Below, one piece after another: positions 1 through 10,382 of a stretch of 64,000 bases of DNA. The translations under genes and the position numbers were made by a program. Source of the stretch: Phyllostachys edulis (Eukaryota; Streptophyta; Magnoliopsida; Poales; Poaceae); assembly GCA_036346405.1 (NCBI GenBank), contig CM070561.1, positions 22,786,215 to 22,850,214 of the forward strand, written 5' to 3'. Under the pieces are notes generated by a model. The model was not told the DNA's origin, made no database searches, and worked only from the letters and a program-made list of their open reading frames with translations. Within the stretch, counting starts at the first letter, position 1. Every line of letters starts with the position of its first letter.

Positions 1-712
1 TATGGTTAACGCCAAGTTCGATAAGGTTTATGCAGCTATTTTTAGAGATCTTGTTCTAGTTGTTTGACTCATTTATACATTTTTTTTAAAAAAAGATGTT
101 AATCCTAAAAGAACTGAAAGAGGCCAGTTTGGGATATCATTTATCGCCCATAGCAGATGGTTATAGGAAGCCGAAAGTGCACAGCTGGACCCCATGGTCT
201 AGCAACAACTGTTGTAGAACATCAGCCAGCATATTGACGGCAACCTCTCCACGAACACAAGACGCCTAAATTAAATTGCAATTATGCGATTAGTTGAGGT
301 GCTTGCTGCTTGCCAATAGTCCGACAATGTCGCGCTTTACACACGCAAACACAAATTATTCTGCTAAAAGGAAGATATAGATGACAATCATCAGCATTCA
401 GTAGTGCCAACCAAAACAAATGCAAAAACAGAAACAGAAAGAAAATGTGAGGTAGAATTGTTGTGTTCTGCATCTCTCCCTCAAAAAAGAAAAGGAAAAC
501 AAAATTATTCTGCAAACATGGTGTCAGGAGGCAATGCTTTGCCTCCCAGAACCAATTTGTGAGAACAGATGTCTTCTTCAGCTTTAAGACTGCCAGATTT
601 CTGCTGCTGCCTCTCGTTGCCTCTGCAAATAAGCAATGGAATAATTCCCTTGAAAAAAAAGGACAAATAAAATTGAAGAAATGCCTGACTTAAGGTCACA
701 GCTCCTGGTAGG
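1..712. other. Intergenic, no gene seen
   Basis: AT-rich sequence without a convincing coding region. The short open frames on both strands are low-complexity (Phe, Lys and Leu runs) and match no family I recognise. No TATA box linked to an open frame was seen. Confidence 0.5.
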
Positions 713-1115
713 AGCTAGTGTCTTATATTGGCCTATTTGGTTATATTAGAATGATGTTGTTTTTGACCAAAAAAAAATTATCACTAATCCCTTGCAAGTT
801 ATCTTATTGAGTGGATACTGGTTGAGTACTTTAGACAAATTTACAAAAATCGGCCCAGAAGGAGTACATGTTGGCTGAAAGTCTAAGGTTGGAGTTTGTG
901 GCGAAGCAAATCCTCAATATTCATAGGTGGCGGCTTAGTCATAGAATTTGCAATGATTAAGTTTAGTTTTCACTCGTCTTTCGGTTGTAAGACTTCATGC
1001 CGCTTTTAACAACTTTGGTTATTTTAGTATTCTTATCTCTTTAATAAAATAGGATGTGTGCATCATTGATGCAAAGGTCGGAGGAGATTTTTTTCTCTTC
1101 CATTATTTAAAAAAA
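713..1115 (+). mobile_element. LINE 3' end fragment
   Basis: The fragment aligns by eye with 43640-44010: both share the words CCTTGCAAGTTATCTTATTG or a one-base variant, 'gtggcgaagcaaatc' and 'gtgtgcatc.ttgatgca'. The better preserved copy encodes the C-terminal zinc-binding region (zf-RVT) of a plant L1-type non-LTR retrotransposon. This copy retains only the last part of the ORF and the 3' UTR, ends in an A-rich tract near 1110, and cannot be coding. 5' truncation is usual for LINE insertions. No target duplication was identified. Confidence 0.7.
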
Positions 1116-1843
1116 GCTTTGCAAATTTTCTTGCAATTCACCAAATCATTTGAAATTGCTTTACGTAGAGGTGTGTAAAGAAATAACAAAAAAAGTTGCA
1201 AGGACAAATTCTAATTGACAAGAGGGATTGCATTCTGACTGAAGAAATACTTCGCCACCACAGCAAATTTCAGGAATATATGCTGTTGCTGTGGCTTCAG
1301 GCCTGAAGAAAAATGTCACATGTTGCCGGGTAGCGTCTATCCTGAAGCATTGGAAAAATTATGGAACAAACAGCCTCAGTAAACTACTCAACTTTTAAGG
1401 CAACCTTGCAGAGTTTCACGAAAATTACTTTGAACCTTTTAAAGGACTGGTCAACTAATGACAGAGTGGACAGTATTAACCTGCCATTCCAAATTGTTAC
1501 TACAATGATCTACCTTAACTTGCCTCTCCAAAGGAAAAAGAAAGAAAGAAAGATATATCTCGCAAACAATTTATATCCATCCTACGAAAAAAGCTACGCA
1601 AAACTACTTTGAAGCTCATGCTGCTCTGCAAAACTGCCTGCGCAGAGGATTCAATCACAGCAAATGAAGTTTCTCTATCTCTTATCTTAACTAATAAAAG
1701 AAGTAGTTTATCCCCGTACAGTGAGACGATGTCCTTTTTTCCATGCGCGTAGTTGACCTCTCCCACCCATCTTAAATTCCTTATCGAGACGCACCAACAT
1801 GTGGACCTAACCTAACAGGGAGAAGGTCTCGCCCCGCCACCCC
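1116..1843. other. Intergenic, left flank of retrotransposon stack
   Basis: No gene was recognised. The last bases, ACCCC at 1839-1843, are the candidate left target-site duplication of the outer copia element; ACCCC also occurs at 27676-27680. Confidence 0.5.
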
Positions 1844-3106
1844 TGTTGGAGATATGCCCTAGAGGCAATCATAGAGATAATTATATTTCGTTATGTTCAT
1901 AATTTATTGGATAATATGTTATCTTATTCCAAGAATAATATCGTTAATATTTATTATCAAGTATGTGACTTGATTGTGAAACTCTATATTTATCTTTGCG
2001 ATGATTATTCTAAAGCGATCCTTAGTCGGAAACATACAAAGACACATATGAATAGACTAGTATATGTTTTGGTTGATGACCATGTTTCACGAATAATAGA
2101 TATGTAGATATCAAACTAATAATATGGACACATGTTAGCGGACATGGGATTAGATCGACCTACCATGAGACATTGCGAGAACGTTGTATTCTTATATGTC
2201 ATCAGTTGGTCTCATTTATAATGCGCATGCTATATCCTTAGACTTGAGGTCGTCGCACCTACTCGAGATGTGTAGTGACTTACTTAGGGGTTACCAAACG
2301 TTACTCCATAACTGGGTAGTTATAAAGGTAGCTTTCGGGTTTGTCATGATACATGCGTCGAGACATGGTCGATCAAGATGAGATTTTTCCCTTCATGCAA
2401 CGGGAGAGATATCTCGAGTGATCGGATTCCAGAAATACAAGGCCATGCTACTCGCGGTTAAAGAGTTAACTATAGTCAGAGAATTCAAGTCATGTGATCG
2501 AGAAAGAATGATCGAGCTAACCAACAAGGATGGCACGTACTTGCCTTGAGTTTGACCGATATCGTGAGGCAAAGGGAAATACATACGAGATTTATTGAGG
2601 TTCGTCCGATGTGATCTTTGTGTATACTCGGGAGTCGGCATGTCCTAGTAAGGGCCACTACCGATTAGTGGACGAGTAGGAGTACTCGGGCCATGTCCAA
2701 GTGTATGTGAACCTATAGGATTGCACGCTTAAAGGGCTGAGATACATTTTGGATGGTGATCCGAACTCTTATGGGCCACAAGTTCCTAATAGCCCTGAAA
2801 GGTCGAGACCCATCATGGATGCCTATAAATAGAGGGGCGGTGGCATAAGGTTAAGTGTGATTTTCAGAATTCCCAAAATCCTAGCCGCCACACCTCCCTC
2901 GCACAACTTGTGATGGTCACGAGGAGTACTTGGAGGAGGCGCGAGGCTAGTACGACTACAACCACACCAACACGCTACATCAACTCTTCTTTCTCTATGA
3001 GTCTGCGCATCTAGTGGTAATCCCATTATCTATTACTAGTGGAGGTTCCTTGGTTGTACGGTAGATTTTTGAAATTGCGCTAGTGTAGCCTACCCGTGTT
3101 CCTTTA
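1844..3106 (+). repeat. 5' LTR of outer copia element
   Basis: Runs from TGTTGG at 1844 to the base before the primer-binding site. From 2062 on it aligns with the 3' LTR at 26516-27676. Relative to that copy it lacks about 110 bp near 2905, where the two LTRs go out of register and rejoin at 'acggtcacgagga'; short CAA/AAC matches flank the gap. The last two bases are TA instead of the CA in the other LTR. Confidence 0.9.
2824..2831 (+). promoter_or_regulatory. TATA box of outer copia LTR
   Basis: TATAAATA is followed by AGAGGGGCGGTGGCAT. The same box with the same context is present in the 3' LTR at 27288-27295, as expected for the U3/R promoter of a copia LTR. Confidence 0.75.
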
Positions 3107-3107
3107 G

Positions 3108-3120
3108 TGGTATCAGAGCC
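3108..3120 (+). other. Primer-binding site (initiator Met-tRNA)
   Basis: TGGTATCAGAGCC is the standard complement of the 3' end of plant initiator methionine tRNA. It lies one base after the 5' LTR and fixes both the LTR end and the plus orientation. Confidence 0.95.
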
Positions 3121-4535
3121 ATCCCGTCTAGTTTTAGATTCGGATTAGATGTATATTGTGATATGTGGGAATCATAGATGTGATCTATTACTGTTTCTGT
3201 TGGTCGTTCTATATGATAGATTATTTTTGACGATGGTCGATATGATCATCCTTGCGCGATAGTCTCAAGATGGGTCCATGATCGTTATTCTGTGATCGTG
3301 TTTTCATGGTTGAATCACGACTTGCCTCTACTGGCCGGTTTCCGCCATCGGGGCAGATCGTGATCATAAATCCATGAAGCACACGAAGATCAATCTGGTT
3401 GATCGAATCGGAGTTGCGATAGGAAAGGGTTAATGTGATTAATTCAATACGATTTACGTGGATGGAATAGTAGATTGGATCTACGTAGTCCTAAATTTTT
3501 TCAAAACAGGGGTGACCTGCTTCGCTCACCGGCGAGCGGAACCGCCAAAAAGGACCTTGGTATATGGATAGGGCTACCGCCCTTCTGGTGCGGGTTGCCC
3601 CCTATAGACTAGGATCTTAACTTGTTGGTATTGCTAGTTCACAGCATCCGTTAGATAGAATGTGATTCTATGCATAACTTGTTTTTACAGGATTTTGTGA
3701 ATAGTATGGTCCATAATGTATGAGATGCATGTATGTGTGTAATGTTCATGGCCTGCATGTCATGCTTATTGCAGCCCAAGGTTGTCTATATTTGTATAAC
3801 GGTCTGCGTGTTGACTTGTGATGCTTCTTCACTCCTTGTAATTTATTACTAGTGCTATTACGAGTAATTGTTTAGTGGGAGTACTTGGAGGAATTAGCCA
3901 CTTGGAGACATGGCGAATAGAAAACACGGCGATAGAGATCACCATGTGAAAGGGTCATATTATACCACGATGCAATGTGATTGTCTATGAATGCCTTTAT
4001 ATTCCTATTCATTTATTTCTATGCATGTTTTTAGTTTCTACAAATGATTTTAACATGGTAGAAGTAAAATTCCCTCAAATAATATTAAGTTAAATTGATG
4101 CCCTCCCAATTAGCTGCACCATTCAAGGTCATATATTTTAATGGTAGGTCTTGCTAAAGTAGAGTGCCATTAACTTTCCTTGACTAGATAGGTTTGTGTC
4201 AGACACTTACTCGCATAACATTGGTTAAACTTGACAAGGTCCTTATAATGGTTATAGACATTACGGCATAGGGTTGGGAGCCGAGGCATAAAGATGCCGC
4301 CCAACAACAAGAGTCATATAGAGATATAATTAGCAAAGGGTTACTTACCAATTTCACCAATCTTCTAGCAACGATGCCAAAGCTCACTAGTAGATTAACT
4401 GATTGTCGGTCTTGAATCACTAAATGTCATAAGAGGGATATGGAATTTAGTGGGAGTATCTTTATTAAATTATTTAATAGAAGTTACTTTTCTTGAACAT
4501 ATATCTTAGTTTTTGCATATTTTATGTTGTAGATC
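3121..4535 (+). other. Untranslated leader of outer copia element
   Basis: About 1.4 kb with no coding sequence between primer-binding site and gag. Long leaders are usual in BARE-type elements. No further feature was seen. Confidence 0.7.
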
Positions 4536-5212
4536 ATGGCACCAATTACTGTACCTACCTCCAGTTTTGCTTTACGTTCGATACTTGATAAGAAAAACTG
4601 AATGAAACAAATTTTACAGATTGGTCCTGCAACCTAAGAATTTTTCTTAGGCAAGATAAAAAGGAACATGTTCTAAAGGAACCAATTCCACAAGTGCTTG
4701 CTAAAAATGCTACTGCTGCTCTTAAAAATGCCTATAAAAAGACATGTGATGAGTCCCTTGATGTTAGCTGTCTCATGCTTGCTGCCATGAACTCAGACCT
4801 TCAGAAGCAGTTTCAGAACATAGAGGCTTACGATATGATCATGGCGCTCAAAGACATGTTTGAGACACAAGCAAGAATAGAGAGATATGAGATCATGAAG
4901 AATTTGTTTGGGTGTAAGCTAGCTGAGGGTAGTCTGGTGAGCCCTTATGTGATCAAGATGATTGGTTATACACAGAGCTTGGAAAAACTTGGTTTTCCCC
5001 TTAGCCAAGAGTTGGCTACTGATTTGATTCTTGTTTCGCTTCCTGCAAGCTATGGACAATTCATTCTAAACTTCCATATGAATGGTTTAGACAAGAATCT
5101 CACCGAGCTACATATGATGCTCAAGACTGCAAAGGACAGTGTTAAGAAAAGTAACAGTCATGTGATGATGGTGCAGAAGAGTACAAGCTTCAAGAAAAAG
5201 ACTAAGACTTAG
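4536..5212 (+). pseudogene. copia gag (broken)
   Basis: The only plausible start is the ATG at 4536 (MAPITVPTSSFALRSILD). The 'LRSILDK...TNFTDW' pattern is the conserved N-terminus of BARE-type Gag, the structural protein that packages element RNA. Stops and a frameshift lie between about 4598 and 4660. An open stretch at 4694-5209 then covers the UBN2-type capsid region, with conserved 'YDMIMALKDMFETQARIERY' and 'LGFPLSQELATDLILVSLPA'. It ends with TAG at 5210-5212, before the nucleocapsid zinc knuckle, which continues in the same frame. No functional protein can be made. Confidence 0.88.
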
Positions 5213-5602
5213 GTCAAAGGAAAAGGCAAGGCTAAAGCTATGGATGAGATCCATACTAACAAGTCTAAGACCAAGACTAAGTTTGGTCCAACTTCAGAGA
5301 ATGAATGCTTTTACTACAAAGAGCGAGGCCATTGGAAGAGGAACTACAAGAAATACCTAGCTAATCTAAAAAAGAATGGTGGGACTAAGCCTTCCACTTT
5401 AGGTATTAATGTTATAGATGTTTTTCTTACTGATTCTTCTATTAACTCTTGGGTATTTGATACCGGATCGGTTGCTCATATTTGCAATTCGATGCAGAGT
5501 CTAACAAGGAGTAGGAGCGTTGTAAGAGGCGATATGGAACTTCGCGTCGGGAATAAAGCTAGGGTTGCTGCATTAGCCATCGGGACCTTGCATTACATTT
5601 GA
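5213..5602 (+). pseudogene. copia nucleocapsid zinc knuckle and protease (broken)
   Basis: This continues the gag frame after the stop at 5210. The CCHC knuckle is degenerate: 'CFYYKERGHWKRNYKK' keeps the first Cys and the His but has Tyr in place of the second and last Cys. The protease active-site motif is visible as 'SWVFDTGSVAHICN', with the catalytic DTG intact. The frame closes at about 5600 and pol continues in another frame, so at least one frameshift separates protease from integrase. In an active element the protease would cleave the Gag-Pol polyprotein in virus-like particles. Confidence 0.85.
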
Positions 5603-6756
5603 CTTCAGGATTTATTTTGGAATTAAATAATTATTATTGTGTTCCAGCCATGAGTAGAAACATTATATCTGCCTCATGTTTGTTGGCAGAGGCTTATAAA
5701 TTCATTATTGAGGACAATAGTTGTTCTATATTTTTTAATAAAATGTTTTATGGTTATGCTCTTGTTATGAATGGGTTGTTTATTTCAAATCTTGATGATG
5801 CATATGTCTATAATATTAATGCAAAGAGGCTTCGCCCTAATAATATAAATTCCACTTTTATTTGGCATTATCATTTGGGTCACATAAGTGAGAAATGTGT
5901 GAATAAGTTGCATGATGATGGACTTCTAAACTCATTTGATTTGGAATCTTTTAGAACGTGCGAATCTTGTCTACTTGGATAGATGACCAAGGCGCCTTTC
6001 ACTGGACGAACTGAGAGGGTGTTTGACTTGCTAGAACTCGTACATACAGATGTGTGTGGTCTAATGAGCACGACATCTAGAGGTGGTTTTCAGTGCTTCA
6101 TTACTTTCACCGATGACTTTAGTAGATATGGATATATCTACTTAATGAGGCATAAGTCGGAATCCTTTGAAAAGTTCAAGAAGTTCCAAAGTGAGGTACA
6201 AAATCAACTTGGCAAGATAATCAAATTTTTACGATCTAATCATGGAGGTGAATATTTGAGCCATGAATTTAGTGAGCATTTGAAGCAATGTGGAATTATC
6301 TCACAGCTTACACCACCGGACACTCCACAATGGAATGGGGTGTCCGAGTGGTGTAATCGAACCTTGTTGAACATGGATCGACCGATGATGAGTCAATCGG
6401 ATCTGTCATTGTCTTTTTGGGGTTATGGTCTAGAAACTACCGCTTTCACTTTAAATAGGGTACCATCTAAATTAGTGGATAAGATACCATATGAGATGTG
6501 GACTATGAAGAGTCCTAGTTTCTCTTTTCTAAAGATTTGGGGATGTGATGTCTATGTTAAACGTTTGACGTCTGATAAACTTACACCCAAGTCAAATAAA
6601 TGCTTCTTTATAGGATATCCTAGAGAAACCAAAGGATATTACTTCTACAACCGAGAAGAGGGCAAAGTATTTGTCGCTCGAAACGGTGTCTTTCTAGAGA
6701 AAGAGTTTCTCTTAAGAAGGGCAAGTGGAAGAACCGTGCAACTCGAAGAGGTTTGA
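5599..6756 (+). pseudogene. copia integrase (broken, catalytic Asp replaced)
   Basis: Order: end of the protease region, then the HHCC zinc-binding GAG-pre-integrase domain ('WHYHLGHISEKCVNK' and 'CESC'), then the DDE integrase core. The first catalytic Asp is present ('LVHTDVCG') and so is the Glu region ('WNGVSEWCNRTLL'). The second Asp, normally in the RSDxGGE context, is Asn: 'FLRSNHGGEYL' (about 6230-6260). There is a TAG at 5980-5982 between zinc finger and core, and a TGA at 6754-6756 ends the frame. The frame is otherwise the same one used downstream by reverse transcriptase. Both the stops and the Asn would inactivate the enzyme. Confidence 0.9.
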
Positions 6757-8001
6757 GAAACTCCACTTGGGGAGGACCTAGCTGCAGACGCCCCAATAAG
6801 GGAAAATGTGATTGGGGAACCCGTAGTCAGAGATACCCTGGTCGAGGAAGCACCAAATCTACGAAGATCAGACAGGACACGCAAAGTACCTGCTTGGTAT
6901 TCGCGTGATATATTGTTGTTGGATAGCGATGAGCCTGTGACTTATAAGGAAGCGATGATGGGCTCAGACTCTGAGAAATAGCTTGGAGCCATGAAATCAG
7001 AGATAGACTCCATGGGAGACAATCAGGTTTGAAACCTAGTCGATCCGTCTGATGGTGTTAAAACCATTGAGTGCAAATGGGTCTATAAGAAAAAGATTGA
7101 CATGGATGGAAATGTTCACATTCATAAAGATCGACTAGTCGCAAGAGGGTTTTGACAAGTTCAAGGAGTTGACTACGATGAGACTTTCTCGCCGGTAGCG
7201 ATGTTTAAATCTATACGGATCATTCTAGCTATTGCTGCATATTTCGATTATGAGATATGGCAAATAGATGTGAAAACGGCTTTCCTTAATAGAAACATAA
7301 GTGAGGATGTGTATATAACACAACCTAAGAGTTTTGTCGATCCAAAGAATGCTAATAAAGTGTGCAAACATCATAAATTCATTTATGGGTTGAAGCAAGC
7401 ATCTCGGAGTTGGAATATATGTCTTGATGAGGAGGTCAAAAGGTTTGGTTTTGTCAAGAACAAAGAAGAACCTTGTATTTACATAAAGGTTAGTGGGAAC
7501 GCACTTGTAATCCAAATCTTATATGTGGATGATATATTATTATATGTGGATGATATATTATTGATTGAGAATGACATTCCTATGTGGGAATCCGTTAAGG
7601 CCTCATTGAAAAATAGTTTTTCTATGAAAGACCTACGAGAGGTAGCATATATCTTAGGGATAAAGATCTATAGGGATAGATCGAGAAGGCTAATTGGATT
7701 AAGGCAAAGTACTTATATTGACATGGTGTTGAAACAGTTCAATATGCAGGATTCCTAGAAGGAGTTCTTGCCTATGTCACATGGCATAAGTCTTAGCAAG
7801 AGTCAGTGTCCTTTGACAACTGATGAGCGAGACCGTATGAATGGTATTTCATATGCTTCAGCTATTGGATCTATCATGTACGTCATGATATGTACTCGAC
7901 CAGATGTATCATATGTTCTAAGTGTTACAAGTAGATACCAAGTTGATCCCTGTGAAGGTCACTAGACAGCTGTGAAAAACATTCTTAAGTACTTGAGAAA
8001 G
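6757..8001 (+). pseudogene. copia reverse transcriptase / RNase H (broken and truncated)
   Basis: Conserved copia RT blocks are clear: 'WVYKKKIDMDGN', 'DETFSPVAMFKSIRI', 'QIDVKTAFLNRNI', 'IYGLKQASRSWN', the YVDD box and 'YASAIGSIMYVMICTRPDV'. All are in one frame, interrupted by TAG 6979, TGA 7030, TGA 7153, TAG 7756 and TAG 7963. The YVDD catalytic box is present twice in tandem because of an exact 21-bp duplication (7519-7539 and 7540-7560). RNase H is cut at 8001 ('AVKNILKYLRK') where the gypsy LTR begins. The bases GAAAG at 7997-8001 would be the left target duplication of the gypsy element; the right copy has been deleted. Confidence 0.9.
7519..7560 (+). repeat. 21-bp tandem duplication of the RT active-site codons
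   Basis: Two adjacent identical 21-bp units, each encoding the seven residues LYVDDIL. The duplication keeps the frame. Confidence 0.97.
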
Positions 8002-8790
8002 TGATACGGGGTCGCCCGATCTTCTCGACGTAGGATCAAGATACTCACGTGTCCCTCTTGAATCATAGTGATCTTCCGTTGCCCGTGCAAGGATTAGCAC
8101 TCTATAATTCACAAGAACACACGTGCCGACTTCACCGACCACCAAGTGAAATCACCGTGCTCCCAATTCCCAGCGGAAAGGTTGAACGATCTCAATTGAA
8201 CTCCCAATTCCCCTCAAGTGTGTTCGGCACCCCTTGGAAGAACAAGAGCGATTGCAAGAAATCCAATCTGTTATTTTTCTCAATAATAATGGTCTACCTT
8301 TACATGGGAGATCTTGGTCGTATTTATAGTGCAGCCCCTAGGTCATGCAACTCAAACTAGGGCTAGCACAGCTAATCGTGGCGACCAAGGACTCCGAATC
8401 CAAAACCTAATCGAGAAGGTACTATTCACACCGAGTACTGTTTACATCGAGTACTGTTTTCGTCGAATACGATTCATGTCGAATATCGTCCCTTCCGAGT
8501 ACTACTCCCGTCGAGTGCTGCTTTCGAGTATTATTCAAGACCTGGTCGTAGCGATGACAGATCTGGTCGTAGAGTTGGGGAACTTGGTCGAGATTTGGTA
8601 GACTCGGTCGTGAAATTTGGTGACGACTGGTCGAGAGTTGCGGAACTGGTCGAGAACCGTAGACACTGGTCGTAAGGTTTGTAGACTTGGCCGAGACAGG
8701 ATAAGATGACTTCCTTCGATATTCTAGGGTTCTCCTCCATTGCTTTACATCTGAAGTCTTCACAATGTTCAAATGTGAGAATGCACAAAG
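8002..8790 (-). repeat. 3' LTR of gypsy element (inner boundary uncertain)
   Basis: The plus-strand sequence begins TGATACGGGGTCGCC at 8002, directly after copia RNase H, so the LTR sense strand ends in CCGTATCA. It contains a TATA box on the minus strand at 8321-8329. Because the partner 5' LTR is deleted, the inner limit cannot be measured; 8790 is a guess. The integrase reading frame runs to 8531 and so appears to extend into the LTR, as is known for some chromoviruses. Between 8530 and 8690 there are degenerate short repeats of 'ctggtcgaga'. Confidence 0.65.
8321..8329 (-). promoter_or_regulatory. TATA box of gypsy LTR
   Basis: The minus strand reads CTATAAATA in an otherwise GC-balanced context inside the LTR, in the position expected for a U3 promoter. 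Confidence 0.55.
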
Positions 8791-9619
8791 TATTTGCATG
8801 AGATAGTAACCAATTCTCATTATGGTCAATAGGAAGCTCATTAAGAAACAAAAGCACCTGTTGGTTCAACAGCTTAGCTCTGGCTCTAGTTATTGGACTG
8901 GTCGGTACTTCATGAACAGTCTTATGTATACTTGAAGTAGTCGTCATAGGGATGTCCTCATCATCCTCCCTCTCTTGAAAAGGAGTCGTCCTCGACTCTG
9001 TGTCGTCTTGTCCAAAGAATGGTGACAAATCAGCAACATTAAAAGTACCACTGACCGCATAGTCATCACCTGGAAGCTCAATCTTATATTCATTGTCATT
9101 GATCTTGGCAAGCACTTTAAAAGTACCGTCACCACGAGGCATCAACTTAGATTTACGCTTCTCTGGAAAGTGTTCTTTACGAAGATGAACCCAAACTAAA
9201 TTACCTGGTTTAAACAACATTTGCTTTCTAGTCTTATTAGCTTTAGAAGCATAAGAACGTACCTTCGCCTCTATTACCTCTTTAGTCTTTGCATAGAGTT
9301 TCTTTACAAAATTAGCACGCTTAGAAGCCTCCATATTAGCACGTTCTTGCAATGGAAGTGGTAGCAAATCAAGTGGCGTGATTGGTTTGAAATCGTACAC
9401 CACCTGAAATGGACACAATTGAATAGTAGAATGCACCGCCCGATTATATGCCAATTCAACATGGGGCAAACAATCTTCCCACTCTTTTAAGTTCTTCTTG
9501 ATCATGGTTCGCAACAGCATTGAGATTGTTCGGTTCACCACCTCCGTTTGTCCATCGGTTTGTGGGTGACAAGTTGTCGAAAAGAGTAACTTTGTCCCAA
9601 GCTTGGCCCACAAAGTCTT
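8531..9619 (-). pseudogene. gypsy integrase C-terminal half
   Basis: The open frame follows the TAG at 9620-9622 directly. It starts inside the integrase core ('LWAKLGTKLLFSTTCHPQTD', with the catalytic Glu region 'GQTEVVNRT') and runs through the GPY/F-type C-terminal domain ('GNLVWVHLRKEHFPEKRKSK', 'KINDNEYKIELPG', 'TFNVADLSPFFG'). An acidic linker 'ESRTTPFQEREDDEDI' follows, and then a long Ser/Pro-rich tail to the stop at 8531. No chromodomain is obvious; the tail probably overlaps the LTR. In an active element integrase inserts the cDNA into the host chromosome. Confidence 0.88.
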
Positions 9620-10377
9620 CTAGAAATAACTCATGAACTTCACATCACGATTGGAAATAATGGTTCGAGGTACACCATGCAATCTCACTATTTCCCTCAA
9701 AAACAAGTCAGCTACATGCGACGCATCGTCGCTCTTATGACAAGGAATAAAGTGTGCCATCTTAGAAAACCTATCCACCACTACAAAAGCAGAATCCCTC
9801 CCTCTCTTAGTCCTAGGCAATTCTAAAACAAAGTCCATACTAATTTCTTCCCAAGGAGCACCAGGAATTGGTAGTGGAGCATACAAACCATGTGGATTAA
9901 GTTTAGACTTAGCTTTGTGGCATGTCACACAGCGCTGAACAAACCTCTCAACATCATGTCTCATCTTTGGCCAATAGAAGTGACCAGCCAACATCATGAA
10001 GGTCTTCTCCCCTTTTTCCATAAGTGCTTGAACTTGCCGCTGAATTTCTTTTGTCTCCTCCGAATTTGTACGGTACGGCGGCCTGTTGGGAAGAGGGGCG
10101 CCTGGAACCAAATCAATTTGATGTTCAATGCCTCTAATGGGTGGTAGACCAGCGGGCACCTCTGCCAGAAATACATCCTCATAAACCTGCAAGACATGAG
10201 ATACAACACTAGGAAGAGATGTTAAGTCATTAGAAGAAACCAAAGCATCTTTGTACAACAATACAAAGTGCATCAAAGTGGGATCTTCTCGCATCTCTCT
10301 CAAATCAAATTTGGTGGCTATCATGACTAACTTTTGCTCTCTTTCATTCATTCTTTTTCCACTCGGTTTTGGCTTGT
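9620..10377 (-). pseudogene. gypsy protease-RT linker fused in frame to integrase zinc-finger/core; RT deleted
   Basis: The sequence enters from the SIRE insertion site at 10377. The N-terminal part ('YEDVFLAEVPAGLPPIRGIE', 'YRTNSEETKEIQRQVQALME') is the segment that normally leads into reverse transcriptase. At about 10008-10013 it jumps, in frame, to the integrase HHCC finger ('GHFYWPKMRHDVERFVQRC', 'CHKAKSKLNPHGLY') and the start of the core ('SMDFVLELPRTKRGRDSAFV'). The entire RT and RNase H domains, about 1.5 kb in the family, are gone. The second catalytic Asp, normally in SDRD, is Asn ('TIISNRDVKF'). The frame closes at TAG 9620-9622 and resumes directly in the next entry. Confidence 0.9.
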
Positions 10378-10382
10378 GGCTC
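10378..10382. repeat. Left target-site duplication of SIRE element (GGCTC)
   Basis: GGCTC lies directly before the LTR start TGTTGG at 10383 and is repeated exactly at 25392-25396 after the other LTR. Confidence 0.93.
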
